Part shown: one piece after another, positions 24,987 through 34,675 of the stretch
Layout of the letters: the number at the start of each line of letters is the position of its first letter
Position numbering within the stretch: the first letter of the stretch is position 1
NCBI RefSeq assembly: GCF_009696065.1
Contig: NZ_VUMS01000020.1
Coordinates: 1-49,354, forward strand
Origin: Oliverpabstia intestinalis
Lineage (GTDB): Bacteria; Bacillota; Clostridia; Lachnospirales; Lachnospiraceae
Direction: 5' to 3'
Length of the DNA: 49,354 nucleotides
Notes under the pieces: generated by a model
What the model saw: only the letters and a program-made list of their open reading frames with translations
What the model was told of the DNA's origin: nothing
Database searches by the model: none
Translations under genes and position numbers: made by a program

Positions 24987-26294
24987 TTAAGCAAAGGTTT
25001 TAATAAAGCCTCCATCCTCTGTCCAGGCCTTCCATTCTTCCTTCACATCTTCATTCGGATCTCCCTGCTTCATAAAGCTCGTCCAGCAGGTCACCATTTC
25101 CTCAGCCAGTGCATGATCCTCAGCGGTCATCGGGCGCCAGCAACGGTTCAGAGTTCCGAAAGTGTACCACAGTTCCGAAGAGTGGAAAGCACCGTCATCA
25201 CTACCCGGCAGATCATGGCAGAATTCATAGAGATATACCGGAAGATTCTGCTTCCGGCAGGCATTTGCAAAAGAGACGGCAGCAGTGAAGAAACCACCCT
25301 CTCTGTGGGAAGCACCCTCCGGAATAAACAGATCATCCTTGGTAACACCCATCAGATAGGGGATATGGGCCATGCCCCCTTCTTTTGTCAGAACATCCGG
25401 AGTATCCGGAAGTACATGACCGTCGACGACCGGACGAAACGGAAGGGATGGGTACAGAGCCATCAGTTCATCGGATTTGTCCAGAAGGTCTTCTGCGGGG
25501 AGTCTGCGTAACTCTTCGATAGAAGAAACACCGCACAGTTCATAGAACTTATCCGTTACCGCCTGCGCCTGTGCTTTGGTAAATACCATTGGAGACGGAA
25601 AACAGGCAATGCTTCCGCTCTGAAGGATAGCCTGATGGATCATCGGTGTGGCCAGCGGAGAAAATGTGAGTACATGTGAACTCATGGCTCCGGCGGACTG
25701 GCCCATGATTGTGATGTTATCCGGATTCCCACCGAAGGCAGCGATATTTTCAGAGATCCACTCCAGTGCGGCAATCTGGTCGAGCAGTCCCTGGTTGCCG
25801 CTGAAACCAAGTTCCTCTTCCTGTTTCTGATCATAAAGGAAACCAAACACGTTGACGCGGTAAGAAATAGTCGCCAGGATCACACCTTTTTTTGCATAAG
25901 CTTCCCCATCAAACTCCAGTTCTGTGGAAAACCCATGTTCAAAGCCACCCCCGTGAATCCATACTGCTACCGGAAGTTTTTCAGAAGCAGTATGTGCCGG
26001 CGTCCAGATGTTCAGATACAGACAGTCTTCAGAAATCGGAAAATGAAAGTCCGGGTTATCATAGAATTCTTTCTGATATAAACCGTCCGGGTCGGTGAAA
26101 TGCTGCATGGGGATGGAACGGAAAGTAAACGCATCATAAGCTTCTTTGAAGCTTTCCGGTTTTTGAGGTGGTGCAAAACGAAGAGCACCTGTGGGAACCT
26201 TTGCAAATGGAATGCCCCGAAAAACAGAATATCCATCTTTCTGAATACCGTTAATAGTTCCATAATTACTTGATACAGTTGTTAAAGTTGCCAT
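24987..26294 (-). CDS. Type-B carboxylesterase
   Basis: The 435-residue alpha/beta hydrolase has the oxyanion motif HGGG (114-117) and nucleophile S200 in MGQSAGA, with SEDCLYLNIW earlier, all typical of PF00135. It has no signal peptide, so it is cytoplasmic. At 435 residues it is shorter than the usual 500, but the motifs are in order. It is divergent from the sugar importer and shares an upstream region with LacI-type operators, so it may remove ester groups from imported sugars. That role is inference. Confidence 0.88.
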   Translation of the reverse strand: MATLTTVSSNYGTINGIQKDGYSVFRGIPFAKVPTGALRFAPPQKPESFKEAYDAFTFRSIPMQHFTDPDGLYQKEFYDNPDFHFPISEDCLYLNIWTPAHTASEKLPVAVWIHGGGFEHGFSTELEFDGEAYAKKGVILATISYRVNVFGFLYDQKQEEELGFSGNQGLLDQIAALEWISENIAAFGGNPDNITIMGQSAGAMSSHVLTFSPLATPMIHQAILQSGSIACFPSPMVFTKAQAQAVTDKFYELCGVSSIEELRRLPAEDLLDKSDELMALYPSLPFRPVVDGHVLPDTPDVLTKEGGMAHIPYLMGVTKDDLFIPEGASHREGGFFTAAVSFANACRKQNLPVYLYEFCHDLPGSDDGAFHSSELWYTFGTLNRCWRPMTAEDHALAEEMVTCWTSFMKQGDPNEDVKEEWKAWTEDGGFIKTFA

Positions 26295-26336
26295 TGGATA
26301 ACCTCCTTGTTATCTCCGTTACGTTATTTTATAAAA

Positions 26337-26750
26337 TGAAATGATTCAATATATAAATTAATCATAGGATAAATCCGCAAAAAGTACCAGTAGTAAAAAT
26401 ACACAAAGATAGAAATTGAGAATTGGGAAAAAAGCTGTATAAACAGGGGGCAATTGAATAGTGAAATAATTTAGCCAGCAGAGGAATGAAAATTTGAACA
26501 CATATTGATACCTGGAGATATGCGAAAAAATCAAATTGAAACCCATAGATTTTATTGATTGATTCAAATAAAATGAAACGGTTCAAAGATAAAGAAGATA
26601 AAAACTAAATAGAAAAATTGATGGAAAGGTAAAAATGCACAAAAAGTAACCGGTAACTTTGATCAAAAATCACAATTGCTTTGTGCAAGATGTTGTAGTA
26701 TAGTAAATACAACGAAAGGAACTACGAAGAAACGAAAATGAACCGTTTCA
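26337..26750. promoter_or_regulatory. Three LacI-type operators in the divergent control region
   Basis: TGAAACGGTTCA lies at 26574-26585 and its exact complement TGAACCGTTTCA at 26739-26750. A weaker form, TGAAATGATTCA, is at 26337-26348, close to the esterase start. These match the TGAAAC-G-TTCA shape bound by LacI-family regulators. The spacing (about 165 and 237 bp between sites) would suit DNA looping. The likely binder is the LacI protein at 30331. No gene is visible in 26295-26791. Confidence 0.75.
26676..26704 (+). promoter_or_regulatory. Promoter of the sugar ABC transporter operon
   Basis: TTGCTT and TATAGT are spaced by 17 bp. The operator at 26739-26750 lies just downstream of the expected start point, a position suited to repression by roadblock. 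Confidence 0.6.
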
Positions 26751-26791
26751 AAGTAGCAAAGTGCATAAACTATTTTAGGAGGATATCTGAT

Positions 26792-28162
26792 ATGAAAAGA
26801 AAAGTAGTTGCAGCAATATTAACAATGGCAATGGCAGGAAGCCTGCTGGCAGGATGCGGAAGCTCTTCTTCCGATGACTCTTCTTCCAAGAACGAAACCA
26901 CAACAACAGATGAAAGCGGAAGCAGTGATTCCACAGCCAGCGCGCGTGAAGATTTCAGCGGTGTATCTATCACCATGCTGAACACAAAGAGTGAGATCGA
27001 ATCTCAGCTGGAAGCTGCCGCTGAACAGTGGGGTGAACTGACAGGAGCAAAACTGGAAGTTTACACTATCGGTAGTGGTACACCTTCTCAGGAAGTATCT
27101 GCAAGATATGCAGCAAAGAATGCGCCGACACTGATCATGTGTGACCCGCAGGACGTTGCTTCTATCTGCGAAGAAAAAGGCGTAGATCTGAGTGATGAAT
27201 CCTGGGCAGCAAATGGTGGTACACAGTATGGTATCACAGGTAATGACGGAAAACTGTACAGCTTCCCATTCTGTATCGAAGGCAGAGGTATGATCTACAA
27301 CAAAACAGCAATCGAAGATACTCTGGGAGAAGACTGGGATCCGACTTCTGTAACAAACATGGATGACTTCGAAGCACTGCTGAAAAAACTGGTAGACAAC
27401 GGTATGGAAAGCCCGGTGGCTCTGAACCAGGAAGACTGGAGCAATGCAGGACATTACTTCACACAGGTATATGAAGAGCAGGACGGAACACTGACCGGTA
27501 CAGAAAAGATTATGGAAGATCTGAGAAACGGAAGCGTAGATCTGATGTCCAACGAAAGATTTACTTCTCTGATGGATACCTACGATCTGCTGATGGAATA
27601 TAACATCAATAAAGCAGATCCGCTGGCTGCTGATTACGATGAAAACGCTGCAGATCTGGCAGAAGGTGATGTGGCATTCTGGTTCAACGGAAACTGGGCA
27701 TGGGCAGAGATTTCTGATTACATTGAAGACGATACTGAAATCGGAATCATGCCGGTACCGCAGAACGGAACAGAAGGAAATGCTAACGTAAATGATTACA
27801 TCTGTGGTGGTGCTACCAAACAGGTTATGATTGATAAAGAATGTAACGATGAAAAACAGCAGGCAGCAGCAAAAGATTTCCTTGACTGGCTGGCAAACAC
27901 AGCTGAAGGAAACAAAGTACTGGTTGATGATTGCTCTTTAGTACCTGCATTCTCCAACATCACAGAAGAAGCTACAAATATGCTGGGACAGAGTATCCAG
28001 AGATACACAGTAGAAGGAAAACTGTTTGATCAGCCTTCTAATTATCCTGGAGATCACTGGTCAGAAGTTGGTGCGATCATGCAGAAATATCTTGACAAAC
28101 AGATCGACCGTGCCGAATTCGCAAAAGAAGTTCAGGATTACTGGACAAACCTTTCCGAATAA
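26792..28162 (+). CDS. Sugar ABC transporter substrate-binding lipoprotein
   Basis: The 456-residue extracellular binding protein of the CUT1 type has a lipoprotein signal with lipobox LLAGC (C22), then a Ser/Asp/Thr-rich linker (about 23-50) and the solute-binding fold. AGGAGG at about 26777 sets the start at 26792; the frame extends upstream to an ATG inside the operator, which is not used. Two permease genes follow, but no ATPase, so it probably shares a multipurpose MsmK/MsiK-type ATPase encoded elsewhere. The ligand is likely an oligosaccharide. Confidence 0.92.
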   Translation: MKRKVVAAILTMAMAGSLLAGCGSSSSDDSSSKNETTTTDESGSSDSTASAREDFSGVSITMLNTKSEIESQLEAAAEQWGELTGAKLEVYTIGSGTPSQEVSARYAAKNAPTLIMCDPQDVASICEEKGVDLSDESWAANGGTQYGITGNDGKLYSFPFCIEGRGMIYNKTAIEDTLGEDWDPTSVTNMDDFEALLKKLVDNGMESPVALNQEDWSNAGHYFTQVYEEQDGTLTGTEKIMEDLRNGSVDLMSNERFTSLMDTYDLLMEYNINKADPLAADYDENAADLAEGDVAFWFNGNWAWAEISDYIEDDTEIGIMPVPQNGTEGNANVNDYICGGATKQVMIDKECNDEKQQAAAKDFLDWLANTAEGNKVLVDDCSLVPAFSNITEEATNMLGQSIQRYTVEGKLFDQPSNYPGDHWSEVGAIMQKYLDKQIDRAEFAKEVQDYWTNLSE

Positions 28163-28268
28163 TCAAAAAGGCAGATACATAATTGGTTGCTAGTTAAGAA
28201 GTTGCCGGGCAGAGTAATGAACACTGACCCGGCAACTGCTACTAAAAGAGGGAAAGAAAGGCAACGAG

Positions 28269-29156
28269 ATGAATAGTAAAAAAGAAAGCTTATGGAGCAA
28301 AGTTTCCACGTTCTTGGTATTTGCAGGTCCTGCAACCTTCGCATTCCTGGCCGTGGTAATCGTACCATTCTTATATGGTGTATATCTGACATTTACAAGC
28401 TGGGACGGCGTATCCAGCAACAAACCTTTTGTAGGACTGAAAAACTATGCGGCAGTAGTTGCAGACAGTAGCTTCTGGCAGTCCCTGGGACTGACACTGC
28501 TGTATGTGGTAGTTTCCGTAATACTGGTAAACGTGATCGGATTTTTACTGGCACTGCTGGTAACCGGAAAAATCAAAGGAAAGAATTTCTTCCGTGCCGG
28601 ATTCTTTACCCCGAACCTGATCGGTGGTATCATCCTTGGTTATATCTGGCAGTTCGTATTTAACAAAGTTATTGTTTACTTTGGTGATGCACTGAACGTT
28701 ACAGTTCTGCAGAAATCCATGCTGTCAGGAAGTGCCTCTGCATTCGCAGCACTGGTACTGGTAACAATATGGCAGTTCTCCGGTTACATGATGTTAATTT
28801 ATATCGCAGGTCTGACCGGTGTATCCGAAGACCTGAAAGAAGCAGCCAAGATCGATGGCTGTAACGAATCTCAGACAACAAGATATATCGTACTTCCGCT
28901 GATGAGAGCATCTTTCACGATCTGTATGTTCCTGACCATCACCAGATGTTTCATGATCTACGATGTGAACCTGTCCCTGACAGAAGGTGGTCCTTACGGA
29001 TCTACTGTTATGGCTGCCATGTATGTATATCAGAAAGCCTTTTCTGCAAAACAGTATGGTGTCGGACAGACAGAAGCAATCATCCTGTTTATCTTTACAG
29101 CGATTATTGCAGTATCTCAGACAATCATCAACAAACGGAAGGAGGTTGAAGCATAA
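28269..29156 (+). CDS. Sugar ABC transporter permease, MalF-type
   Basis: The 295-residue protein has six hydrophobic segments and the ATPase-contact loop EAAKIDGCNE in the second half. A long basic N-terminus precedes the first segment. It belongs to the binding-protein-dependent transport family and forms the channel with the next permease, whose start it overlaps by one base (TAATG). Confidence 0.95.
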   Translation: MNSKKESLWSKVSTFLVFAGPATFAFLAVVIVPFLYGVYLTFTSWDGVSSNKPFVGLKNYAAVVADSSFWQSLGLTLLYVVVSVILVNVIGFLLALLVTGKIKGKNFFRAGFFTPNLIGGIILGYIWQFVFNKVIVYFGDALNVTVLQKSMLSGSASAFAALVLVTIWQFSGYMMLIYIAGLTGVSEDLKEAAKIDGCNESQTTRYIVLPLMRASFTICMFLTITRCFMIYDVNLSLTEGGPYGSTVMAAMYVYQKAFSAKQYGVGQTEAIILFIFTAIIAVSQTIINKRKEVEA

Positions 29157-30010
29157 TGGAAGGACAGGAAAAGACAGTAAGAGGCATCAAAACGTTCCTG
29201 AAAACACTGGTAACTGTAGTGCTGTTTATCATCTATATGTTCCCGTTCTACATGATCGTGCTGAATGCCTTCAAACACAAACGTGATATTATCAAAATGC
29301 CACTGAGCTGGGGTGGTAAAAAAGGTTTTACAACAGATAACTTTGTAGATGCTTTCCAGCAGATGAACTTCATGAACATCCTGAAGAACTCCCTGATCAT
29401 TACCTGTGTGAGTGTGTTCCTGATCATTCTGTTCTCCTCCATGGCAGCTTACATCTTCGTAAGAAAAGCATGGAAGATCAATCAGATCATCTTCATGGTA
29501 ATGCTGTTTTCCATGGTAATCCCGTTCCAGGTAGTTATGATCCCGCTGATCTCTATCTACGGTGGAACATTTGGAATCCTGAACCACAGAGCAACATTGA
29601 TATTCATGCATCTGGGCTTCTCGGTATCTATGGCGGTATTCATGTTCCATGGATTTATCAAAGGCGGTGTACCGATCTCACTGGAAGAGGCAGCACAGAT
29701 TGACGGAGCAGGAAGATTGAGAACATTCTTTCAGATTGTGTTCCCTCTGTTAAAACCGACCACAGCAACACTGGTTATCCTGTATGCCCTGTCTCTGTGG
29801 AACGATTACCTGCTGCCGAGCCTGATCCTGACAGATAAATCTCTGTACACGATCCCGATCGCAACCAAGCTGTTCCAGGGAACATACAGCAATGATATGG
29901 ATCTTCTGATGGCGGCACTGGTTATGGCAATCATCCCGGTAATCATCCTGTATATCGCATTACAGAAATATATTATCGCTGGTGTAGTTGCCGGTGCAGT
30001 AAAATCATAA
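29156..30010 (+). CDS. Sugar ABC transporter permease, MalG-type
   Basis: The 284-residue partner permease has six hydrophobic segments and the EAA loop EEAAQIDGAGRLRTFF. It ends AGVVAGAVKS, typical of MalG-type proteins. It is the last gene of the importer transcript; a strong terminator follows 14 bp later. Confidence 0.95.
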   Translation: MEGQEKTVRGIKTFLKTLVTVVLFIIYMFPFYMIVLNAFKHKRDIIKMPLSWGGKKGFTTDNFVDAFQQMNFMNILKNSLIITCVSVFLIILFSSMAAYIFVRKAWKINQIIFMVMLFSMVIPFQVVMIPLISIYGGTFGILNHRATLIFMHLGFSVSMAVFMFHGFIKGGVPISLEEAAQIDGAGRLRTFFQIVFPLLKPTTATLVILYALSLWNDYLLPSLILTDKSLYTIPIATKLFQGTYSNDMDLLMAALVMAIIPVIILYIALQKYIIAGVVAGAVKS

Positions 30011-30023
30011 TAAAGCGGTACTG

Positions 30024-30076
30024 AAAGGTGAGTGTATCTGAATCTGATAAAGAAAAGATACACTCACCTTTTCTTA
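30024..30076 (+). terminator. Rho-independent terminator of the importer operon
   Basis: AAAGGTGAGTGTATC pairs with GATACACTCACCTTT, followed by TCTT. The gap from 30077 to 30330 otherwise holds a palindromic stretch (TGATACCGGAT with ATCCTGGTATCA, 30121-30170) and the promoter below. Confidence 0.8.
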
Positions 30077-30194
30077 TATGAACGGAAAGATGTTGGGGTC
30101 AAAAGGTATTTTACCCCCCTTTGATACCGGATTGATCCGTACTTCGTACTCTCACGATCCTGGTATCATAGAAAATAAAGTGCACAACAATACA

Positions 30195-30223
30195 TAGACA
30201 ATACGAGAAAATAATTCTATAAT
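30195..30223 (+). promoter_or_regulatory. Promoter of the lacI-esterase operon
   Basis: TAGACA and TATAAT are spaced by 17 bp, about 108 bp before the LacI start. None of the three operators seen upstream of the importer recurs here, so this gene is probably not repressed in the same way. Confidence 0.65.
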
Positions 30224-30330
30224 AAAAATAAATATAGCCTTTTCAGGTTCCGATGAAGGACGCGTCATGTCAGAAACTTGCAGTGTCGAACTTGAGTATC
30301 TGATAGGATGGTGTGGAGGAGGAAAATCAA

Positions 30331-31359
30331 ATGGTAACAATCAAAGACGTTGCACGGGATGCCGGTGTATCGGTGGGAACTGTGTCGAACGTACTGAATG
30401 GAGGACGTGTCAGTGAAGCGAGGAGAAAGCTGGTAGAAGCGTCCATAGAAAAACTGGGGTATCAGGTGAATACTCTGGCAAAGGGAATGCGGATGCAGAA
30501 GACCGATTATGTGGTTGTCATTCTGCCGAATCTGATCAATCCGTATTTTGCACTGTTGCTGGATGCCCTGGAAAGCGAATTGTCAGCAGTCGGAAAACAG
30601 GTACTGCTATGCCTGTCCGGTGATAATGCCGAACGGGAAGTGGCATTTATGGATATGGCAAAACAAAATAAAGTTGACGGAATCATTGGTGTGACTTACA
30701 GTAAGGTAGAAGAGGAACGGATCGAAAACATGGCTTTTGTTTCCATCGACCGTCATTACAAATCACACATCCCATGTGTGGCAGGAGATAACTGGCAGGG
30801 CGGCTGGCTTGCAGCAGAGAATCTGCATAAAAGAGGATCCACCAACCTGTTGTGCTTTATGACAATGTCATCCGTAGACAGTGAAGTACGAAAAAGAAGA
30901 GTCGGTTTTACTGAATATTGTATGGAACATGATCTTTCCTGTAATAGTGTGGAAATGTCAGAAAAACAGATTGTTTCGGTCTATGAATCCTACGGATCCA
31001 GAAAACTGATCCACAATATGCTGCGGGCTTATATTTCCCCTTCCATGGGAGAACATTCCATCGATGGAATCTTTACCAGTTCGGATCACCTCGCAACGAT
31101 TGTACGGGAAGAACTCGAAGAGATGGGAAAACGGGTTCCGGAAGATATCCAGATTATCGGATACGATGGTCTGCAGTTCTTAAATCAGGGGAAACCAATC
31201 GTATCGAGCATCGCGCAGCCGTTGCACGAGATTGCAAAACAGGCGGTGAAGAGTCTCACAGATATGATTGAAAACGGAAAAGCAGAGGATGTCACGAACA
31301 TTCCGGTAACGTTTCATGAAGGATCGACGACAAAACCACTGGAAACAATAAGTGAATAA
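30331..31359 (+). CDS. LacI-family transcriptional regulator
   Basis: The 342-residue protein has the LacI DNA-binding head TIKDVARDAGVSVGTVSNVL with a hinge helix NTLAKGMRM, followed by a periplasmic-binding-protein-like sugar domain. GGAGGAGG precedes the ATG at 30331. It lies between the importer and two hydrolase genes and is the natural candidate to bind the TGAAACGGTTCA sites at 26337-26750. The effector is unknown. Confidence 0.93.
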   Translation: MVTIKDVARDAGVSVGTVSNVLNGGRVSEARRKLVEASIEKLGYQVNTLAKGMRMQKTDYVVVILPNLINPYFALLLDALESELSAVGKQVLLCLSGDNAEREVAFMDMAKQNKVDGIIGVTYSKVEEERIENMAFVSIDRHYKSHIPCVAGDNWQGGWLAAENLHKRGSTNLLCFMTMSSVDSEVRKRRVGFTEYCMEHDLSCNSVEMSEKQIVSVYESYGSRKLIHNMLRAYISPSMGEHSIDGIFTSSDHLATIVREELEEMGKRVPEDIQIIGYDGLQFLNQGKPIVSSIAQPLHEIAKQAVKSLTDMIENGKAEDVTNIPVTFHEGSTTKPLETISE

Positions 31360-31379
31360 CAATAAAGGAGGAATGTACC

Positions 31380-32162
31380 ATGCCACAGATGCATTGCAAT
31401 TTTTTTTCTTACGCTCTGGGTCACGGAGCAGATCTTACAATCACGCTGCCGGGAGTAAGTCCCTGTGATATGGATGATCCGGTGTTACTGACGCATCAGA
31501 TGCCGGAAAAATTCCCGGTATTATACCTGTTACACGGTCATGGAAATGATTATCTTTCCTGGGAACGTTTTACATGCGTCAGCCGTTATGCGGAAGAGTA
31601 CCGGATCGCGGTAGTTTCTGCATCCGTGGGAAATTCTCTGTATATGGATACGATCTACGGAGAAAAATTTTACGATTTTATTGGAAAAGAACTTCCTGAA
31701 TTCGTAAAAGCATACTTCCCGATTTCAGATCGTCCGGAGGATACCTATATTGCAGGAGCTTCCATGGGCGGATATGGTGCGCTGATCCATGCGATGACAG
31801 ACACAGAACAATATCGCGCGGTTGGTGCATTTTCACCGGCTACGGTCTGGTCGAAAGAGATGGAAGAAAAAGTCGGACATCAATATCCGGATGCGATGGA
31901 TCTCTATCAGACGATCAAAGACGATCTGGATGCAGGCAAAAAGCTGCCGGATATTTTCTTCTGTGTGGGAAATGATGATTTCCTGATTGAATCGGTGGAC
32001 CAGTTCGAGGAATATCTGAATTCTTTGAAAATTGAGCACCGTTTTGACCGTGTGGACGGTTATGAACACGAATGGAGATTCTGGGAACTGGAACTTCCAA
32101 AGTTCCTGGACTGGCTGCCGAGAACAGACAGCTATGCGAAGATGGGAAAACATAAAATGTAA
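31380..32162 (+). CDS. Esterase (PF00756 type, tributyrin/feruloyl esterase-like)
   Basis: The 260-residue alpha/beta hydrolase has the nucleophile S128 in GASMGGYGAL, acid D199/D200 in CVGNDDFLIE and H230 in YEHEWRFW. LLHGHGND near residue 51 forms the oxyanion side. No signal peptide is present, so it is intracellular. It follows LacI by 20 bp with AAAGGAGG, so the two are co-transcribed. A role in cutting acyl groups from plant sugars fits the neighbours but is inferred. Confidence 0.88.
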   Translation: MPQMHCNFFSYALGHGADLTITLPGVSPCDMDDPVLLTHQMPEKFPVLYLLHGHGNDYLSWERFTCVSRYAEEYRIAVVSASVGNSLYMDTIYGEKFYDFIGKELPEFVKAYFPISDRPEDTYIAGASMGGYGALIHAMTDTEQYRAVGAFSPATVWSKEMEEKVGHQYPDAMDLYQTIKDDLDAGKKLPDIFFCVGNDDFLIESVDQFEEYLNSLKIEHRFDRVDGYEHEWRFWELELPKFLDWLPRTDSYAKMGKHKM

Positions 32163-32194
32163 ATTATATATGCGAGTGCAAAAGGGGATTTTTT

Positions 32195-33073
32195 ATGAAT
32201 TTTGATGCATTTGAGAAAAAAGTCAAAGATCTGGGTGTGCTGGGGATCGTTGTGACGAAGGACGGCAAAGAAATCGGAAAGAAACTGTGGGATGAACAGT
32301 GCAGAAGAAATGTATATTCTGCCAGCAAAAGTTTCACTTCCACAGCTGTGGGAATTGCAGTAAAAGAAGGTCTGCTATCCCTGGATGAAAAACTGGTGGA
32401 CTGTTTTGACGAAGATCTTCCGGAAACTGTCAGTGAGAACCTTGCAAAGGCTACGGTAAAAGACCTTCTGACCATGTGCCTCGGACAGGAAAAAGCGGAA
32501 CTGATGGGTGCACAGCGCCCGGTTTATGAGGAAGAGGACTGGGTGAAGATGAGTCTTGCCCTCCCGTTTGTCTACGAGCCGGGAACAAAGTTTGTATACA
32601 ATAACGTAGGTCCGTATCTTGCAGGTGTTCTGGTAGAACGGAGAGCCGGATGTGATCTGGTATCCTACCTGTATCCGCGACTGTTCAAACCGCTGGGCAT
32701 CGCCCGTCCGACCTGGGAACTGGATCCCTATGGTCATGTCTTCGGTGCCGGCGGACTTTACCTGACAATGGATGAACTCCACAAACTGGGACTTCTCTAT
32801 CTGCAGAACGGAAACTGGAACGGAAAACAACTGGTACCGGAAAGCTGGGTAAAAGCAGCTACCAGCAAACAGGTTGAAAATGATGTAGACAGCTTCGGTT
32901 ACGGTTATCTGTTCTGGGGCGGCAGAGAAAACACCTTCCGTGCCGACGGAAAATACTGCCAGTGGTCCATCATCAGTCGCGAGAAAAACGCAGTCGTCAC
33001 CGTTGTTGCAGAATGCCGCAGAAGCCCGGAACTGATGGATGCGGTGTTTACTGAGGTATTTCCGCAGGTATAA
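32195..33073 (+). CDS. Serine hydrolase, beta-lactamase class C fold
   Basis: The 292-residue protein has the SxxK motif S42-A-S-K45 and the YxN motif Y135-N-N137 of PF00144. It lacks a signal peptide, so it is not a secreted beta-lactamase. Members of this family often act as esterases or peptidases. It is 32 bp after the esterase and shares its transcript, so a third ester- or amide-cutting activity in this sugar locus is likely. A terminator follows. Confidence 0.88.
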   Translation: MNFDAFEKKVKDLGVLGIVVTKDGKEIGKKLWDEQCRRNVYSASKSFTSTAVGIAVKEGLLSLDEKLVDCFDEDLPETVSENLAKATVKDLLTMCLGQEKAELMGAQRPVYEEEDWVKMSLALPFVYEPGTKFVYNNVGPYLAGVLVERRAGCDLVSYLYPRLFKPLGIARPTWELDPYGHVFGAGGLYLTMDELHKLGLLYLQNGNWNGKQLVPESWVKAATSKQVENDVDSFGYGYLFWGGRENTFRADGKYCQWSIISREKNAVVTVVAECRRSPELMDAVFTEVFPQV

Positions 33074-33108
33074 ACGGATAATGAAACATATAATGATATC
33101 ATATAATA

Positions 33109-33150
33109 CAAAAGAAGCAGAAATCTATTTTCGGATTTCTGCTTCTTTTG
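33109..33150 (+). terminator. Strong bidirectional terminator
   Basis: AAAGAAGCAGAAATC pairs with GATTTCTGCTTCTTTT. It sits between the serine hydrolase and the convergent ROK gene. Confidence 0.85.
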
Positions 33151-33239
33151 CATGTGGGTCAGCGAAAACCTGAAATGCCTATCTGGCATTCTAAAATTAT
33201 AAAACCGGCAATGATACATTTACTTTGCGGATTCACAGG

Positions 33240-34367
33240 TCATACTGTTCGCAAAAAACCTTCCATCACATCCATCGCCGCCCCATAAGCCGCCGCTCCG
33301 GTCTGGTAGGTACACAGTTTTACAAAGCTGCCATCGTCTTCGAAAGTATTGCGTTCAGCAACCAGGTGGCGGATCGTATCGAGCCAGGGGGTGAGAAAGC
33401 TTCCTACATAACCGCCGAGGACGATATCGTAGTCGAGGAGCATATGCAGGTTGTTGATGACGACAGCCAGATGTTTCAGATAGGTGTCCCAGACAGAACG
33501 ATAGTCCGGGTTGTTCTGCTGCAGTCCGAGAAAGAAATCTTCCAGCCGTCCGCCGGACAGATCCGAGAGGAGTCTGGCGGAACAGTAGGCATCGACGCAG
33601 CCGGTTTTTCCGCAGTAACACGGTTTTCCATCGGGAATCAGAGTCATGTGACCGGCTTCTCCACAGCGGAAAGCATCGCCTGGAAGCAGATTTCCATCGT
33701 GAAAGATGGCACCGCCCACGGTGTTACTCAGAGAAAGATAAAAGAAGGAGGAAGGCAGATCCGAACCGATGCCTTCCGCAAAAGCCCCTGCATTTGCATC
33801 ATTTAAAAAGGTACAGTGCCATGAGAAAGACGATTGTATTTCCCCAAAAGGCAGATCCCGCACACCGAGGGCATGGGAATAAGTGATCATTTTCTGCACC
33901 GGATCGACGATTCCTGGAAGAGAGATGCCAAGACCGAGGATCTGTTCTCCGGAAATCTCCGTTTCCAGGAGAAAATCATCAATTTTCTGACAGACTTCGG
34001 AGAAATAGGCGGAACTTCTGGAAAAACCAAGCTGCATTCTTTCATATTTTATAATGTCGCCGGTCAGATTCAAAAGAAGGATGCCAAGATGATTTCGGGT
34101 GATATCCAGTCCGATGGAAAACCGATAATCCGAAGCGGCACACAGCGCTCTGGCTCTGCGGCCACCGGTGGACTGCATCTCTCCGAGATCCCGCAGAAGC
34201 CCCGATTCGAGAAGTTCTCTGGTGGTGTTGGTCACGGTTGGGAGACTCAGGTGCAGGTCGGAGACAATATCCGGATTGGATACCGTTCCATGGGTACAAA
34301 TATAACGGAAAATCTGATTCCGGTTTTTCTTTTTCACTTCTTTATTTGTCAGTCGTTGATGCTCCAT
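33240..34367 (-). CDS. ROK-family transcriptional regulator (second copy)
   Basis: The 375-residue protein has an N-terminal winged helix (NRNQIFRYICTHGTVSNPDIVSDLHLSLPTVTNT split over two helices) and a ROK domain with zinc motif CYCGKTGCVD. The start motif of the kinase part (IGLDITRNHLGILLLN) is closer to the ATP-binding pattern than in the copy at 5626-6762. I chose the ATG at 34367, with GGAGGGG before it; an ATG four codons upstream lies inside that ribosome site. It may sense a sugar related to the neighbouring locus. Confidence 0.88.
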   Translation of the reverse strand: MEHQRLTNKEVKKKNRNQIFRYICTHGTVSNPDIVSDLHLSLPTVTNTTRELLESGLLRDLGEMQSTGGRRARALCAASDYRFSIGLDITRNHLGILLLNLTGDIIKYERMQLGFSRSSAYFSEVCQKIDDFLLETEISGEQILGLGISLPGIVDPVQKMITYSHALGVRDLPFGEIQSSFSWHCTFLNDANAGAFAEGIGSDLPSSFFYLSLSNTVGGAIFHDGNLLPGDAFRCGEAGHMTLIPDGKPCYCGKTGCVDAYCSARLLSDLSGGRLEDFFLGLQQNNPDYRSVWDTYLKHLAVVINNLHMLLDYDIVLGGYVGSFLTPWLDTIRHLVAERNTFEDDGSFVKLCTYQTGAAAYGAAMDVMEGFLRTV

Positions 34368-34491
34368 AGTCCCCTCCATTTATTCTTATATATTCTGAAA
34401 AATAGTAAGTTTCATTCGTATCAGATTAAATTATAACATGATTTTGCGAGAAATGTTAAAAATATCTGCTTATGCGATTAGTATAAATTCT

Positions 34492-34578
34492 GTGCATCGC
34501 AAAGCGTGTTACTGGGAACGGAGTGAACGGTAACCATTTTCATGCCGGAACACCTCACGGGATCCTATCTGCTGAAGG
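34492..34578. repeat. Short palindromic repeat plus degenerate MITE end
   Basis: GTGTTACTGGGAACGGAGTG with CGGTAAC (34507-34533) recurs at 43271-43298 as GTGTTGCTGAGAACGGAGTG with CAGTAAC; both can form a hairpin with the same loop. Directly after it, GAACACCTCACGGGATCCTA resembles the MITE end AACACCTCGCGGGACAGTGG. The rest of the gap 34368-34675 holds only the promoter listed next. Confidence 0.5.
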
Positions 34579-34611
34579 ATTATAAAAAACCAAAAAAAAT
34601 CAGGAAAATGC

Positions 34612-34640
34612 TAGACAAGATTCTGAAATCAGGGTACAGT
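34612..34640 (+). promoter_or_regulatory. Promoter of the second NSS transporter
   Basis: TAGACA and TACAGT are spaced by 17 bp, 35 bp before the ATG. Confidence 0.6.
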
Positions 34641-34675
34641 AGTAAGGTACAAAAATTTTAGAAAGTGAGTAACGT

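Noticed and set aside
32195-33073. Calling the beta-lactamase-fold protein an antibiotic resistance gene
   Set aside because: No signal peptide and a sugar-use neighbourhood; the PF00144 fold alone does not show beta-lactam hydrolysis.
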